Below are positions 46,701-60,090 of a DNA stretch of 64,000 bases, one piece after another. Source of the DNA: Scortum barcoo (taxonomy: Eukaryota; Chordata; Actinopteri; Centrarchiformes; Terapontidae). Position 1 is the stretch's first letter, and each line of letters begins with the position of its first letter. The position numbers were made by a program, and so were the translations under genes. Under the pieces are notes generated by a model. The model saw only the letters and a program-made list of their open reading frames with translations. It made no database searches and had not been told where the DNA came from. Location: NCBI GenBank assembly GCA_023238725.1, contig CM041533.1, forward strand, positions 26,935,068 through 26,999,067, written 5' to 3'.

Positions 46701-49700
46701 GGAGGAGAATGAGGACTAAGACTTTTGAGACTGGTAGGTAAGTAGGTCCTGAGAGCGCGTGGTGTTACGCCATTTTTTTTCTTTAGGACGTTCTCTCAGC
46801 ACGCACTGAGCCAGACAGCCATGTAGCTGGAGGGTCGGGCAAGCCTGTTGAGAGGTGAAAGAACAGAGAGAGTCCAGAGATAAATACAAAGCAGAGAGGA
46901 GGGTGTCCGTGGCAGAGTTGGGAGGCATGAGTGAGAAGTAGTCGGATGAGGGAGGAGCTGATAGGACAGATAAGGCATGAGAGGAGACAGGGAGTGAAGG
47001 TTGCAGTGAATGGGTTAGGTTGTGTAGAAGAGACAAGCTGGAAAGTTTGACCACATATCCACTTTCTCCACCTCTCTAAGAAATGAAGAGAATGGATGAC
47101 CACTAGGTTGCCTCATGAGTTGGCTGACTAAAGACTCGGGTCAGGGAAAGAAACATAAATGCAAGTTGTGGCCCACAGTCAGTTCACATTAATTATTCTT
47201 TTGCTAATTTGTTTTGTTGTCTACATTTTCCTGTTCCTAGACTGATACTGAAGCTCAGAAAAATCATCAATCAACAAAATCATACACCATTTTTTTGAAG
47301 GTCTCTCACGTTCTGTCTCTTCATTGCCATACACAGAAGCAAAATCACAAAATCCAACTGCTCCTCTCATGACTGACTGTCCCTCTCTTACTCTCCCACT
47401 ATCACTGTGTATTTGTATTGACTATTTCATACTTAAGTCTATTATATACTAAATAAATAATTCTGAAATTTACCCAATAATTATCTAAGACCATGGCCCA
47501 AGTAGCTTTAATCTAGTACATGAAACAGTTGACTCTTCAACACCTCACTTCTTGCAGATCAAGATTTCAACGGTCTCCTTTATTGAACAACTTCCCAGAA
47601 ATATCAGTATCACTACATTTCTTAGGAGTCATCCATACAAGACCCAACAATACTTACAACTAACACTTAACGAAACAACAAAATAATTCAAAATCCATCT
47701 AGTACAATACATATCTCTTCATAATTTCATCTAAGATCTAACGTAACAACACAACTCCTCTAAATCAATGTCTCATCACAAATAGGACAGGTACTGATAA
47801 ATAAATAAATACAGTCTTTTATTAAAAATGTAATTTAATAAAAAAGTTAGCCTATATTCAATTACATTTCAAAAACAGGTTTAATTCAAAAGCAATAGAT
47901 TTAAAATGTAATGCTTAAAATATTTTACAATTCAGTAGCTCTTAAACAGTACTTCACAAACAGCAATTAATTCAAATTGTAATTATGCAAACGTTATAAA
48001 AACATTATATTACGCAGTTGTTTAACAAAGTAATTTATCATCTGTAACATTGTTTGCTTCCTTATCTGGGTGTCTTGCCTTTCTTCATGCCTGACACATC
48101 TTTCCTCTTACGATGGCATAGTTGTTGTGAAGAGGACGTATGTAAATGGTGGGCACCAGAAATAATCAGTCTGTGATGAGATGTTTCACCCACTCATTGG
48201 CCTCATGTCGCTCCATGTGAAGTGGGGCTGGGCATTTCATACACATTATTGTTTCTTTCTTATGATGGCAGACCCAGAGCTGCAGTCCTCTTCCTTGGGG
48301 GACGAGGTTGATCAATCTTAATCCTGTCTTCCTGTGTTTGGGAATAGCAAGCAGCCTTCTTAATGGGAACCACAGATTGGTAGTTTGAACCCATTTTCAC
48401 TACGCTTTTGTCATGCCGCTGTGTGGCACTATAACTATTCTCTGGCTTGCCTTTGTTCTCCTCTCAGGGTTATTTCTAGTGAAGCACCTAAAAGCAAAAC
48501 AAGCCTGAGCACAGAGAGATCAGAGAAAACAGACAGTCCCAGTACAGTTTAACATGCACTCCCATTGTTTTGCAGTTTGCAGTTTATCTAAATTGAGTCT
48601 TTTCAGTAGTAAAATGATTACCTACCATGTATACATATAGTTATCATTATATATACAGTAGATTTTTGGTTGCTTGGTTATTGCAGATACCACTCATTTT
48701 TAATTATCGTGATATGCCATTGATATCTGTAGAAAAAGTAGTGTTCTTTGATTCTATAAATAATCTTAGCATGGGACTCTTGTATGAATAAGTAAGTCAT
48801 TTAAAAATGTCAGATAAGTCACTGTCTATCACTGAATGAGGTGACACTAGTGTGAATTGTCCTATGGCCCGCTGATAAAAGCCTGCAGTATTTGCAATAT
48901 TATGAGACAGGGAACAGTGGCTATTTTCCAGGAAAAATCGCAAGCAGCGCACAGTTGAGCTTTGCTGTCTTTGCTGACTTGCTCTTTAACTCGCCTATGT
49001 GTGAAGCATCATTTTCTGGTCTCTGCTAGCATTATGATGAAACTGGCTGAACAAAGAAAAGACAGATGACTACAGATGGTGGAAGTGAAACTGAAGTGAG
49101 GTCCAAAAACACATCTACAATTAACCATTATCACTATAGGTGCTGCAAAAGACAATGGAATGAAAATCAAAATAATTTCAAGACAGTGATAATAAAAGGC
49201 AAGTGGTGGGATAGGCTGGTGGACCGAAAGTGACTAAAGGTCTGAGGCACGGCTTCAGACTTTTGTTCCCATAAAGGGAATGGGAGCCTTGTTATATATA
49301 TACTGTCCGTGTATCATTCATTTAACCATAAAAAATGAAAAAGTAAATTTTTATATGCTTTTCCATGTTCCATCACAGCTTGTATATATTTTTGTGCTAA
49401 GTGTGAATGTGCTTGTAAATGTTCTCACTTTGGTCCATCACTCGTTTGTTTCTTCTGGAGGAATCGAGTGGATTCCCAACTTGAATCCAACTTTACCACA
49501 GGTTTTTGATCTGTGATGTCTAAAGCTCCCAGAGCAGGCAATTCTCAGTTTGTGTTTTTAGTTGAGACAGGAGCAAAGTAAATTCAACATTACTGTTAGA
49601 ATTAGAATTTAGCTGTATTTTTACAGCAAATTATTACAATGTACCTAGAAATTAAATATGAAATTGAGACACTCTTAGTTATTTTCTCATTCAATAGACA

Positions 49701-51429
49701 GACAACCTTTGGCAAACTCAAATTAATGAGAAACAGACAGAGCAATCCAATTCATTTCTATTTTCTGTAGTTTCACATGAAGATTTACCCATCCCTTATG
49801 ATGTCTCTCTACAGACTACTATAGGCTACTTTACTGTTATCCGAATAATAATCACATTTAAACTTGTATGACTTATTTCACATTATTTTTTATGTTACAT
49901 TATTTCTTTCTCATTTATACTAAGAAAGGGCTTTTATTTTATGCCTGGTATCCATGCAGTCAGAATGCAATGCAAGTGAATGTTTCTGAGTCAGAACAAT
50001 ATGTTCTGATACCTAATATGTAAATATTCTGATTAAATATAGTATATCAGGCTCTCTATTGACTACTCTCAGCACAGCATGCATTTTTTGGATATAACTA
50101 TTTTGAAAGGGGGCTGGGTTATAGCTACATACCGCTCTTTTTAGAAAGATTACCTCGTGTGACACTATCCTCAGAATGGATTCTTTTAACCCCCACCATC
50201 TTCAAAAGAAATCTATATGGCCAGTTCTAATGCCTACAATGTGTTTGTAATCAAGAGGCTGATTTTGTTGAACATGAGAATAGATTTTCAGACAGAGCTT
50301 ATGAACTCAGGGTGATTAAGCAGGCATTTGACGCAGTCACTTGAACGTGATACTCTTCTTCAATAAACAATCAGACGAAAGCCTGCACATCAGTCTTTTT
50401 TTGCCACACCATATAGCACACATGCTGAACAGTTTAAACGGACTGTGAAAAGTTAGTGGGCCTTCAGTTTCCTATACCCCCAGTTAGTTATTCCAGATGC
50501 ACCCCTCCATTTAGAGACGGGCTCATGCATTCATTTGCTCCAGCAAATAAAAAGTTACGTGTTTGACCAAACCATTTGGCACTTTTAAATGTAAGCACGC
50601 CCTCAGTGTGATAATGTTGTACAAACTAAATTAAATTTACCTGAAGTTAACACAAACAGAGCTACATTTTTCTAGTTTGCTCCTGCCCCCCTTATTTCCT
50701 TGAGTGCCTCTGCATATGAAACTTTGTTCATTATGTTAACCCTCTGCTCTTCTGTGGCTTCATTCTGTAGTCCAAACCCTCCAAATGCAGCACTGTGCTC
50801 ACCTCCATAATCGCAGCATTTGACAATTGCATTGTTTTCACATTTTCCATATTTATGCTCACATGCACACCTGGCACATCTTAGCTTTCCTTAGTACTAC
50901 TATGCCGCATTCTTTGGCACCTATGACGCCTGAGCGATTTGGGGGTGTATACTCTCACACTGTACTGTATGTAGCACTGATTTAGGGAAGATATATTATA
51001 CAGTCCAAAGGAGGCGTGGAATGCAGCAAACCAGCATCTGGAGTAGAGGGAGATCTAGAATATACTCATCATTTTGGGCATCTTTTCCTGCTGTTGCTTG
51101 TTTGATGCATGTATCAACATTAGTTTTTTATTCATAAACACAGAAAACTTCTTGGTTTTTCTTGTGGTTACCGCTGCACCTCTAGCTCCCATCTGAAGTT
51201 CTCAGTCTTGCTTGTTTTTTTATTTGACCCATCTGAACCATTTGATATGGAACTATATGTTGCTAGTCACAGTAGAACTGATCCAGCAGTCAAATATTCT
51301 GTCCTACCCTGTGTCGCCTTTCCACTGGTATATCTTACTGGAAACAAGGAGTTCTCCCCCTCTCATTTGACAAACAGTAACTCCCTTTAATAGGCCCTTC
51401 AGACTAGATCAGTCTAGGCTGATCCACAT
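46701..51429. other. Unannotated non-coding stretch
   Basis: No gene was recognised. Three overlapping minus-strand ORFs at 46716-47103 are Ser/Leu-rich low-complexity readings of purine-rich DNA. The stretch 47430-48050 is very AT-rich and lacks repeats known to me. Confidence 0.4.
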
Positions 51430-51433
51430 TTAA

Positions 51434-51646
51434 CCACTAACGTATCAGTTAGTGACCATCTCTAACGTTGGGTATATTTTACCCGATATAAGAAATACTT
51501 CTCATCAAAATATATTCAACAATACATACATTGTTTTCCCCTTATGCTAATGTCTGATTAAAAAAAAGGTATCATGGGGGACCCTATAAAAACTATAAAG
51601 ACTACAATCGCGTGGGTGAAAATCACCCGACGTTAGTGTTCTAGGG
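51434..51646. mobile_element. 213-bp piggyBac-type MITE between TTAA sites
   Basis: The right end reads TTCTAGGG directly before TTAA (51647-51650), i.e. CCCTAGAA inward, the piggyBac family terminus. The left TTAA is 51430-51433. Subterminal hairpins are visible at both sides: GGGTATATTTTACCC on the left and GGGTGAAAATCACCC on the right, each preceded by a CTAACGT word. The left terminus appears to have lost about seven bases after the first CC. There is no coding capacity, so it is non-autonomous. Confidence 0.8.
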
Positions 51647-51749
51647 TTAATCAGGGATGCCTCAGTTTCTATCACTTAAAACATGTAAGTGTCAAACAAG
51701 ACTTGAACCATTTTGTCATTTTGAGAAGAAAACTAACAAACCTTACAAA

Positions 51750-51782
51750 TCAAACAAACAAACAAACAAACAAACAAACAAA
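51750..51782. repeat. (CAAA)n microsatellite
   Basis: About eight CAAA units, 100 bp right of the piggyBac MITE. Confidence 0.95.
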
Positions 51783-52811
51783 TACTAATCAACATAACAC
51801 ATGATATAGTAACCATAAAACATTCCTGTTTGAAAGAAGCAGGATTTTACACTGGATGGAATGGCTGAAACAAGAGCGTCAGTTTTAAAATGGCCAACTT
51901 CAGGACCTACTCCTGGTCAGTAATATGATGCAGGCCACTTTTGCTTTGTGGCGGCAGACCACAGTGATGACCTGCCCACTTGTGAAAGAGCTCATGAACC
52001 TCTAGCCTGCTTTTCATATGTAGTCCACGGTAGTATGGATCAACTCTTTTGCCTGTTTTTCCTTTGCCAACAATATGTGTTTCACTTTGTGTAGTTTTCA
52101 CACAGTTTTGCACATTTTGATTAATACTGAAATAACTAACTCATGAGTTCCAACTGATGACCAACCAGAACCTGCCTAACACATTCTATGACGAGCTAGA
52201 TCGCCACACTTCTCGCCTCCAAAACTGGAAGGAGTGTGGATGCTTTGGCTGACATTTTGAAAGCCCATGGTGAACCAGGGTTGATACATTTTACAGGTTA
52301 AATCTATGTGTAATGGTGGAGCAATGTTTAATGATTCATATGAGCTTTTAACTTCTACATTTGGTTCGAAAACTAGTCACAGTATTTACACTATTTTAAT
52401 CGTCATCAATTAGATGATATCAGCACAAAGCATACCACTGTTCTCCATGCAATTCTTGTGTATCTGCATGAGGAGGTCTTTGGATTTTTGTCCCAGTAAA
52501 GACATATCAGACCCTTTCTATTGTAACCCATTCACATCTTTTAGTGGCCACCAGGACTGCGCTGACTCTTTTGATAATAGACGTCATAGACATGTTTAAG
52601 ATTTTCTGCAAAGTATAAAAATATCACTTTAGATAAACAGTCACTGCACAGCACTTTGTAGTTGTTAATGTAATCATTTTATATTTTAACAGGTGGAACT
52701 GATGTGGGCCAGCTGGCCGCACTTATAATTCAGGGCCTGATCCTGATAAGATATGGAGTGTTTTATTAAGAGTTTAAAAGATTTTCATGACATTGATAGA
52801 CGTTGTTTTTA

Positions 52812-53100
52812 AAGGTGCACTATGTAGTTTTTGGGGAAAAAAATTGAATCAGAAAAGAAAAGTCTTCATTTATACATTTATTTATACAACTGTCCTCAAA
52901 GAAAAACACAATTCTCAATTTCTCTGCTTTGTTTGTATTTGCAGATCCCTCTAAGTAGCCACCTTTCTAACTTCATATAGTGTTCGCCCTGAGGACGGCT
53001 TCTGTATTCAGCCATGAAAATATTCTATTGTGATCTAATATTCTATTGTTACCATATTAATTATCAAATTTCTTTTCCAAAACTACATGGTGTATCTGAA
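52812..53100. mobile_element. MITE with GCACTATGTAG-type inverted ends
   Basis: The left end AAGGTGCACTATGTAGTTTT and the inverted right end CAGATACACCATGTAGTTTT form imperfect TIRs around a 289-bp non-coding interior. Flanking GTTGTTTT (52802) and GTTGTTAG (53102) could be a decayed 8-bp target duplication, which would suit a hAT origin. Such sequences are abundant in fish. Confidence 0.6.
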
Positions 53101-53102
53101 AG

Positions 53103-55934
53103 TTGTTAGGTTTATACCACATGGCCAAAGTCAATGCACTGTTTATGGGTTTATAAGTGTCCTGATCTTACAATCCGGCCACCAGTTTCTTTAAGGCTTA
53201 ATTTTGATTTCTGGAGTTACAAGCTAACATTGTAAAGTTAGCTATGGAACAGTAAATGAAAAAAACATAATACTGCCCAGATATACTACTAATAATACTA
53301 ATACTGTACCCAGATTAAAACAGACACATCAGGATATAAAGAATGTAAGCCCTTTGATATAAAAATGTTTTCTCTAGGATCAGAGACCACTGTTTATAAC
53401 ATGTTGGAGGTGTGCTGTCATAGACCACAGTTGATGACTAGGTCATCTCTTTGTACCATTCATCTGTGCAATTTTTTGTAGATAAATTCCATTTCATGGC
53501 ATACATTTCTTGTAGCTGCTTCACAATAAAGCACTGTCCTCAGTTGCAAATGCAAAGGCACAAAGGGGCCATTCATGACCATAGCTGTTGAGCAGTTCAG
53601 CACAAACCATGTCTTGATTTGGTGAGGAGACTGTTATGCATTCTTCCCTGTTGCCAGATCAAACCAGATCAATTCTAAAGGCTTTAAAGTTATAGTTACT
53701 CAGAAACCTATCTATGTACTCTTTTTGAAGGAGAGAATGTATTCTGCATTTAATAGTTGTATATTACCCCATGTACCCCACACAGACAGGCCTTTTTTCT
53801 CCATATGCAATCATCCCATATCAAGTACAGTGACAACTGGACCGAGCTCCACTTAAGAGCTGATCTAAAGCTTTGAAGGTCAACATTTAGAAGATGAACT
53901 GGATTTTCTTTGCTTGTGATCTCATAGTGTTAAATCAATGCACATGTTTTACATAAGAGGCCTCTGGCTTTATTGAAAAATAGGCCTCTCACCCTTCAGT
54001 GAAATAATCATGTGATATTTGTACCGCAAGACAAAAAGAAACCATACTTACAGCATTTTAGTTGTGGGCTTACAGTAAATATGTAAGGCATACAGACGAC
54101 AGCCACACAGAGCAAGGCACTGCCAAGGCAAATACAGCAGAACAAGACAGAATTAGAGGGACAAGCAGGAAACTGAAGAGATCAAAGCTAAAGTGAGACA
54201 GAAAAGGGCACAGAAAGAACAGAGCAGAGTGTGACAAACCAGAAGAGAGCAGATATGATCAGAGCAGAAACAGGCAGGAAAGAAAAGAACACAGACAGCA
54301 AACATCAGACTTCAGCACAGTTCTGTCTTCTCATCACAAATGCAAATTGCATTCATAGATGATTACTACCCATGACCTGGTGACCCCTCATTACCATCAT
54401 CCAATGCACATCAGGTTTCAATCACATTAGAAACAGCTTGTCCTTGCTTTAGTCCCTCTGAATCAGATGAAGTGTAGATTCTCAATGACCTCCGACTCTT
54501 CATGTTTTTTTCACACCAGGTCTGCCAAAATTCCATACATGAGCACAGTAAAAAGACCTCGACCATATTCTGAGGAGTCACTAGCATAAAAAGATTACAA
54601 ATGATAAAATTATATTATTATCTTCATCTTATACACACACACACATATACTTGGCGACAGTAACTTAATTGGTCTGCTTAATTAGAGGCATCACTTGAAA
54701 AGTGACAGGATTGTTATTTGGATCACACACACAACACACCTCAAAACTCATCAAGTGTGCTTGAGCATTTTTCATTATATTTATTCATTATTCATTATCT
54801 TTCAAACTCCAAAGCTGATTCCCACTGCAGTAGCAATAAGCTCACAAATATAAACAGGGACATGCACATGCACGGCTGACGGCCTGTCAGAGCTCAGAGC
54901 TGTTATTCACAGAGGAGCTGTCTCTGCTCCCATGATGGGAATTAACAAACGCTACAAGGAATTAGTGTTTCTTGGCACTGTACAAATTAACTTGTTCTGC
55001 TCCGTCTCTCTGTGATGCATGGTGCTCCTTGATACGACTCCATTTGGTGCTATTTTTGTGTGTACGTGTGTCTGTGTGAGTGTAGGAGACAGAGAGAGAG
55101 AGTTTGCGTGTGTGTCTCTGTGGATTAGCAGAAATTAGGCATGACAAAGCCCGATGTCAGACAAATTTCTCTGGGTGATTTCGTCCAGACAGAAACAATA
55201 TAAGGAGGGGAGACAGGCCAGATTAAGACACACATTTCGTCACAGGCCACAGAGCAACACACACAACACGTATACAAAACATGCATCCCTGCCCACAGGG
55301 AGAGGCTATCAGGTATTTTCTGATGTAGATGCACATACCCGCTCAAACATACTGAGCTTCAAATGCATACTCTTCCATGTCCTTATGTAGGTGCCCACTG
55401 TAGCTCTCTCTCACGTCTCTTTCTCCTGATCAGTCATTTACGCTCATGCACATTCACCCACCTCTTACCAAGAAAACACACATTCAGTGCAGTTTAGTTT
55501 GTTGTACTGGCTTGTTCTGTAGCGACAATGGCACAATGAACAACAATATTTGTGAAGGATCACATAATAAGATAACTAGAGGTAACTACAATAAATACAA
55601 TATTATAATTTACATTACATATTTTTGCTGGAAATATTATTCATTTTAATTGAGATGCATTTATTCTCCAAAGACGCAGCACTGTATTATGCATCTTAAT
55701 GTGTAAATACAGATAAAAACATAAAACAGCATAATCGGTTCTTTACGTTGCTTAGATGGATTGAGATGGACTTAATCTGAGCTGGTGCAGCAGAGTGTTT
55801 CTGACCAGAGTCAGGTGTCAGAGGAAGAGAAAACAGAACGCAGTTTTCCATCGTATTAACGGTGCCAAAGATCATTACCATAATAGCAAATATAATTAAA
55901 ACTAATTTTAATTATTATTTTTTTTTTTTTATAT
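53103..55934. other. Unannotated non-coding stretch
   Basis: No gene was recognised. The block 54655-55010 is complex and contains TTAATTGG/TTAATTAG homeodomain words, so it is a candidate conserved element. A T run lies at about 55918-55930. Confidence 0.35.
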
Positions 55935-56290
55935 CAGTGTCTCTCTTCAGTTCTAAAAGTCTGTGTGTCTGCACTTGGTGCGACAATACCCCAGCATTAT
56001 CCATCGTCCATTTAACATTATTATCTTATTTTTAATATGACAATCCAAATCATATCCATAATGTTTACGACTCTTATGGATCGCAGAGAAAAGTTTTAGT
56101 GAACAGACATGTGGAGAACGGAGATAGCTCTTTTCTCCTTATCTTTGAGCTCAATATGCATTATACGCCATTTATCTTTTCCATGGATCTGATGCCCCAC
56201 ATGTCACATCTATATAAAAGAGACAGCAAACTGAATCGTAATGAAGGATTTAAAATTCACTCATGCTGATTAACTCTGTTGGACATAACG
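55935..56290 (+). repeat. Unclassified dispersed repeat, copy 2
   Basis: The longer partner of 43848-44105. The extra internal part contains CTTTTCTCCTTATCTTTGAG and CCATTTATCTTTTCCATGGA. The T run before it may belong to the element boundary. No known family motif is present. Confidence 0.75.
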
Positions 56291-58579
56291 CTTCACCAGA
56301 AAAACATCTCTAAATGCACAGTAAATCTCAAATTACAGGACTCATTTTTCTTAACTATACTTATTTTTAACACTTTAGTTCTGATGGCTGCTAAATGCCA
56401 CTATATTTTACATACTGCTCAGTTACTTTTATATTAACAATGGTTCAAAAGAGGTAATGGTAATGTGAAAGGTGTTTCAAAATCAGGACCACCTCTGCAG
56501 TTACCTTCAGCTCAACAGAGTTGTTTTTAGCATCTTTCAGTTCATAGTTTCAATTTCACATCCCACATTTTTATTGTTTTGTTTCAGCATAGCAGCTCTT
56601 TATGTTTTAAGCAAATCAGATATTTTTAAATCAAATATTTGTACCTACTATACTTAATGAATAATAATATATTTCATATTAGAACATAAACGATTGTAGT
56701 AACTTCATGAAAAGACAACCCCAGCTGACCTCATGCATCAGAGAGATCATTTTGGCTGTACTAGACAAGTTTGATGAAAAAGATAAAGTACATCTTAGCC
56801 TAGAATAAAAATGCTGTGGTATGTCCATGGATCGATTTGTTCGGTTTATCTGCAAACTAAAAATGAGATGAGCGTAAAGGAAAGGGAAAGTGAAAAATCT
56901 GGACCAAGGCGCAGCCAACAAATGTGCTCTATGGATTTCAACATGGAGGGTTAAGTTGCTCTTTGTGTGAACAGTGTCCTTAGCTGGAATATTCCCTCAG
57001 CACAAGTGCAGCTTCTAGTGATTTTTTTTCACCCTCAAACTGTAAGGAGTAAGGTGCTAAATCACTCGATCAACATTATGGGAATATACAATTGATTTTT
57101 AGGTATCTGTTAATGTCTGAGGGCAACAGCACTGTCAAGGAGAGATTCTGCTGCTCTTTACATCCACTGCCATGTCCACAAGTTGAATTTAAAACCAGTC
57201 GCTGAGTTTGACAATAGTGCAACAGCTGATCAATTTCTTCTCTGGATCAGCTATTTAAATATATTTGTCAAGAAGCAGACAGAACTTGAGCCTTCTGCAA
57301 GGCCAGTTAGACCCACAGTGGGCCTGCCAATATTCCACACTGTTGGCAATAAAGAAAGTCTCTCTGCTGTGTGTGCCGCTCTCACTGATTTGCGTTCAGT
57401 CAAACACTTGTAGAGACATGGAAGACATCAGTGATGGAATTCATTGACGGCCATTTCGTTTTTCAATAGGGCAGAAATCATTTTCAGTGTCACAGAGATA
57501 CTGTGACCACCTGCAGTCCACTGATATTGACTTGGCATCTGCCAGCTGACACTCTCAACTCTTAGTGGAAAGCTGCCACATGGAATCAGATGTAGGAATG
57601 AGCTGAAAACCCATGCATGACTCGACACTAACCACTTACTGTGAACCCAAGAGCATTTGGAAACATTAAATGACTAATGAGACCACTGTCCAGTGACTGA
57701 CAGATTTATTCACGAACTAAACATAAGAATGAACTGTAAGGTTCAGAGTTCATGAAGAAGCTAATTTCCTGAGTTAGCTCATGTCACAACATAATAAAGT
57801 GAGTGTCTGTAATCTGTCTGCTGAACGTCACAGAGCAAAGCACCTTACTGAAAGACAAAAAACAGGATGTCTTTACTGTGGACACCATGTGTGACTGCAG
57901 CACTGGCAGTAGCACATCCACCAAATGTTCTATAAGAAAAAATAAGAATCATCCACAGCTCAAGTTAGTGGCCTGTGCAGAAGTAATAAAAATGTATTGT
58001 GTCACTTCATCAATAAATAGAGTTAAGGTCGAGACTGGAATTGGACCACAATCGCATCACATTCATCAAATACAATGTCGACTCATTACAGTCATCCATT
58101 AAAACTCTGCTGTACACAGTCCAGCCATATTCTTCATCTTGAACTAATCTTGTTTTACTTTATGTAAGATGTCTTTGTACAATTTTACCTAAGCCTTTGT
58201 CAAATAAAATTTTCTTTTAATGATGATGTTTCATAATTTTGTTTTTAAAAAGAAAGAAGATCATTAGAGAGAGGGACTGTAGAAAGAGAAGAAGAAAGGT
58301 CCATTAGAGAAGAATGGTGCTAAATAATTGTTTTGGGGGGTGGATGAGACCTGCTGACACCCACATCACCTGAAACTTAACCTGTAATCTGTGGTGATGT
58401 GCAGTGTTAGAGTACTCTGTGTACTGAATTCTAAAACTGACGGGTGTTTTGCATTTATAAATAAGTAGAACAATTATTCTTTAGTCACATATAAAAAAAG
58501 TTAGTGCCTCTCTGAGATGGTGGTGATACAGTGTTCTTTTACTGAGACAATAAAGGAATTCGGCCTCATTGAACAACAA
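56291..58579. other. Unannotated non-coding stretch
   Basis: No gene or named repeat was recognised. The ORF at 57183-57413 is open for 76 codons but shows no motif. Confidence 0.4.
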
Positions 58580-58766
58580 AAGCCATCTGACTGCATTTAT
58601 ATGGCACATTTGTCTCAGTCTGTCTGTCATTCACCAGAAGCTACACACTGACCATCTTGTCATGGCATTTAGGATTCAGTGTGGTTCAAAGACATGGACA
58701 AGAGGAGCTGGGTATCGAACCACCAACCACATGATCAACAGAAGATTTGCTCTACCTCCTGAGCCA
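58580..58766 (-). mobile_element. tRNA-derived SINE
   Basis: From 58766 downward the minus strand starts TGGCTCAGGAGGTAGAGC (A box) and continues to GGTTGGTGGTTCGATACCC (B box, about 58711-58728). A tRNA-unrelated body follows, and the 3' end has CCATATAAATGCAGTCA. This head-to-tail order is that of a common teleost SINE whose tail reads GCTATATAAATGCAGTCCAT. The body is shortened and mutated. It is not a functional tRNA. Confidence 0.8.
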
Positions 58767-58819
58767 AGAATACTGTTCATTCTTTTTTTTTAAAGGGGGA
58801 AGAGAACCAAAGAGAGAAC

Positions 58820-58845
58820 CAAAAAAAAACAAAAAAAAAAAAAAC
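58820..58845. repeat. A-rich simple repeat
   Basis: A9-C-A14 on the plus strand, about 55 bp from the head side of the minus-strand SINE, so it is not the SINE's own tail. Confidence 0.9.
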
Positions 58846-59913
58846 CAAAAGGAATGGTCACAGTTGTCATAGTGTCATTTAATTTGTGTTGATTGATTCA
58901 CAACAACTGAAACATTGTCATTATGTTTTCACATAACGAAATTTAGATAGGTGATTCCCAGCTGTAAACATAAATATATGTTAATATATGTAATATGTAC
59001 ATAATATGATTTGCTTATAATAACCGAAGAGTCCACTTTCACTTTGTTCACTTTGGGTCTTTTCATACATGAACCAGTGGCTGGCTACCTCAGACTGGTG
59101 CATACACATACATACAGCATACACAGTGAAAGCATGATGGGAAAAACAGCCATTTTCTCTCAATGAGAAAGATCTGTCTCTTCGAAGCTTATGACAAACT
59201 GCCAAAAAGGAGCCAGAGATACAGCTGTAAAACTTGGTGTTCCTTAGGCAACCGTGTGTAGTCGACTCAAACAACAAGAAGCAGTCAGCTCTCTGATGAA
59301 ACAGAAACAGAAACCGAATGTGCGTGGGGAAATCTCAAAATCAAAATCAAATTTATTTATTTAGAGCCCAAAATCACAAACATCGTTTGCCTCGGAGGGC
59401 TTTACAATCTGCACAGTACAGTTGTGACACCCTCTGTCCTTAGACCCTCGAACCTGAGTCGGTCAGGAAAAACTTCAAAAAAGCCTTTATGGGAAAAAGA
59501 AGAAACCTGAGGAAGAGCCACAGATGAGGGATCCCTCTCCCTGGGACGGACAGACGTGCAATAGATGCCACATGTACAGAGAACATCATCAATCATATTA
59601 TGGAATTATACATGAGTCGTAATAAGCTGTAGCTATACTGAGTTCATTGGTTTAGTCCATGTGTGAAGGTATCACAGGTAATGGAAATGAGTCCTGTGAG
59701 TCCAGGTGCATCTCTAGATGTCCTCATATGGAGCTCTGGGCCACTCGACCTTCTCTCCACAACACAGACACAGATCATGTCCCCACCAGGCCAGTGAACC
59801 TCAGACAGATGGACCACAACCAGAATCAGTGAGGAACCTGCAAGACTGGAGAGAACAAAGAGGACCGGGGCTCCGGCAGTAACATGCACTTTACAGGACA
59901 TAAGAGTACTCAC

Positions 59914-59980
59914 ATTTAACCACTTTAACAGTTTAACCAATTTAACTACTTTAACCAGTTTAGCCACTTTAACCAGTTTC
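59914..59980. repeat. ~12-bp minisatellite within the LINE 3' UTR
   Basis: About five degenerate units of TTTAACCACTTTAACCAG type. On the minus strand it reads open as repeated KLVK/KLLK. It probably arose by replication slippage inside the LINE. Confidence 0.8.
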
Positions 59981-60012
59981 TAAAAGTGACTCCAGTTTGC
60001 ACTACTACCATA

Positions 60013-60090
60013 ATAAGAGTAGAGGAAGCAGAGAAAGAGGAAGAGGAAGAAAGAGAGGAAGCAGAGACAGAGGAAGAAGAAGAGGGTGCC
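60013..60090. repeat. Purine-rich (GAGGAA)n-like tract in the LINE 3' UTR
   Basis: Nearly pure purine on the plus strand, with AGAGGAAGCAGAGA repeated twice. It could form a triplex. Confidence 0.75.

Noticed and set aside
46716..47103. Three overlapping Ser/Leu/Pro-rich ORFs
   Set aside because: They are readings of one purine-rich stretch in several frames; low complexity and no domain.
47430..48050. Possible mitochondrial insertion (AT-rich, few repeats)
   Set aside because: No mitochondrial gene, tRNA or control-region block could be recognised.
58711..58766. Possible tRNA gene (A and B box present)
   Set aside because: The boxes belong to a SINE with a fish-type 3' tail. The acceptor stem and anticodon arm do not fold.
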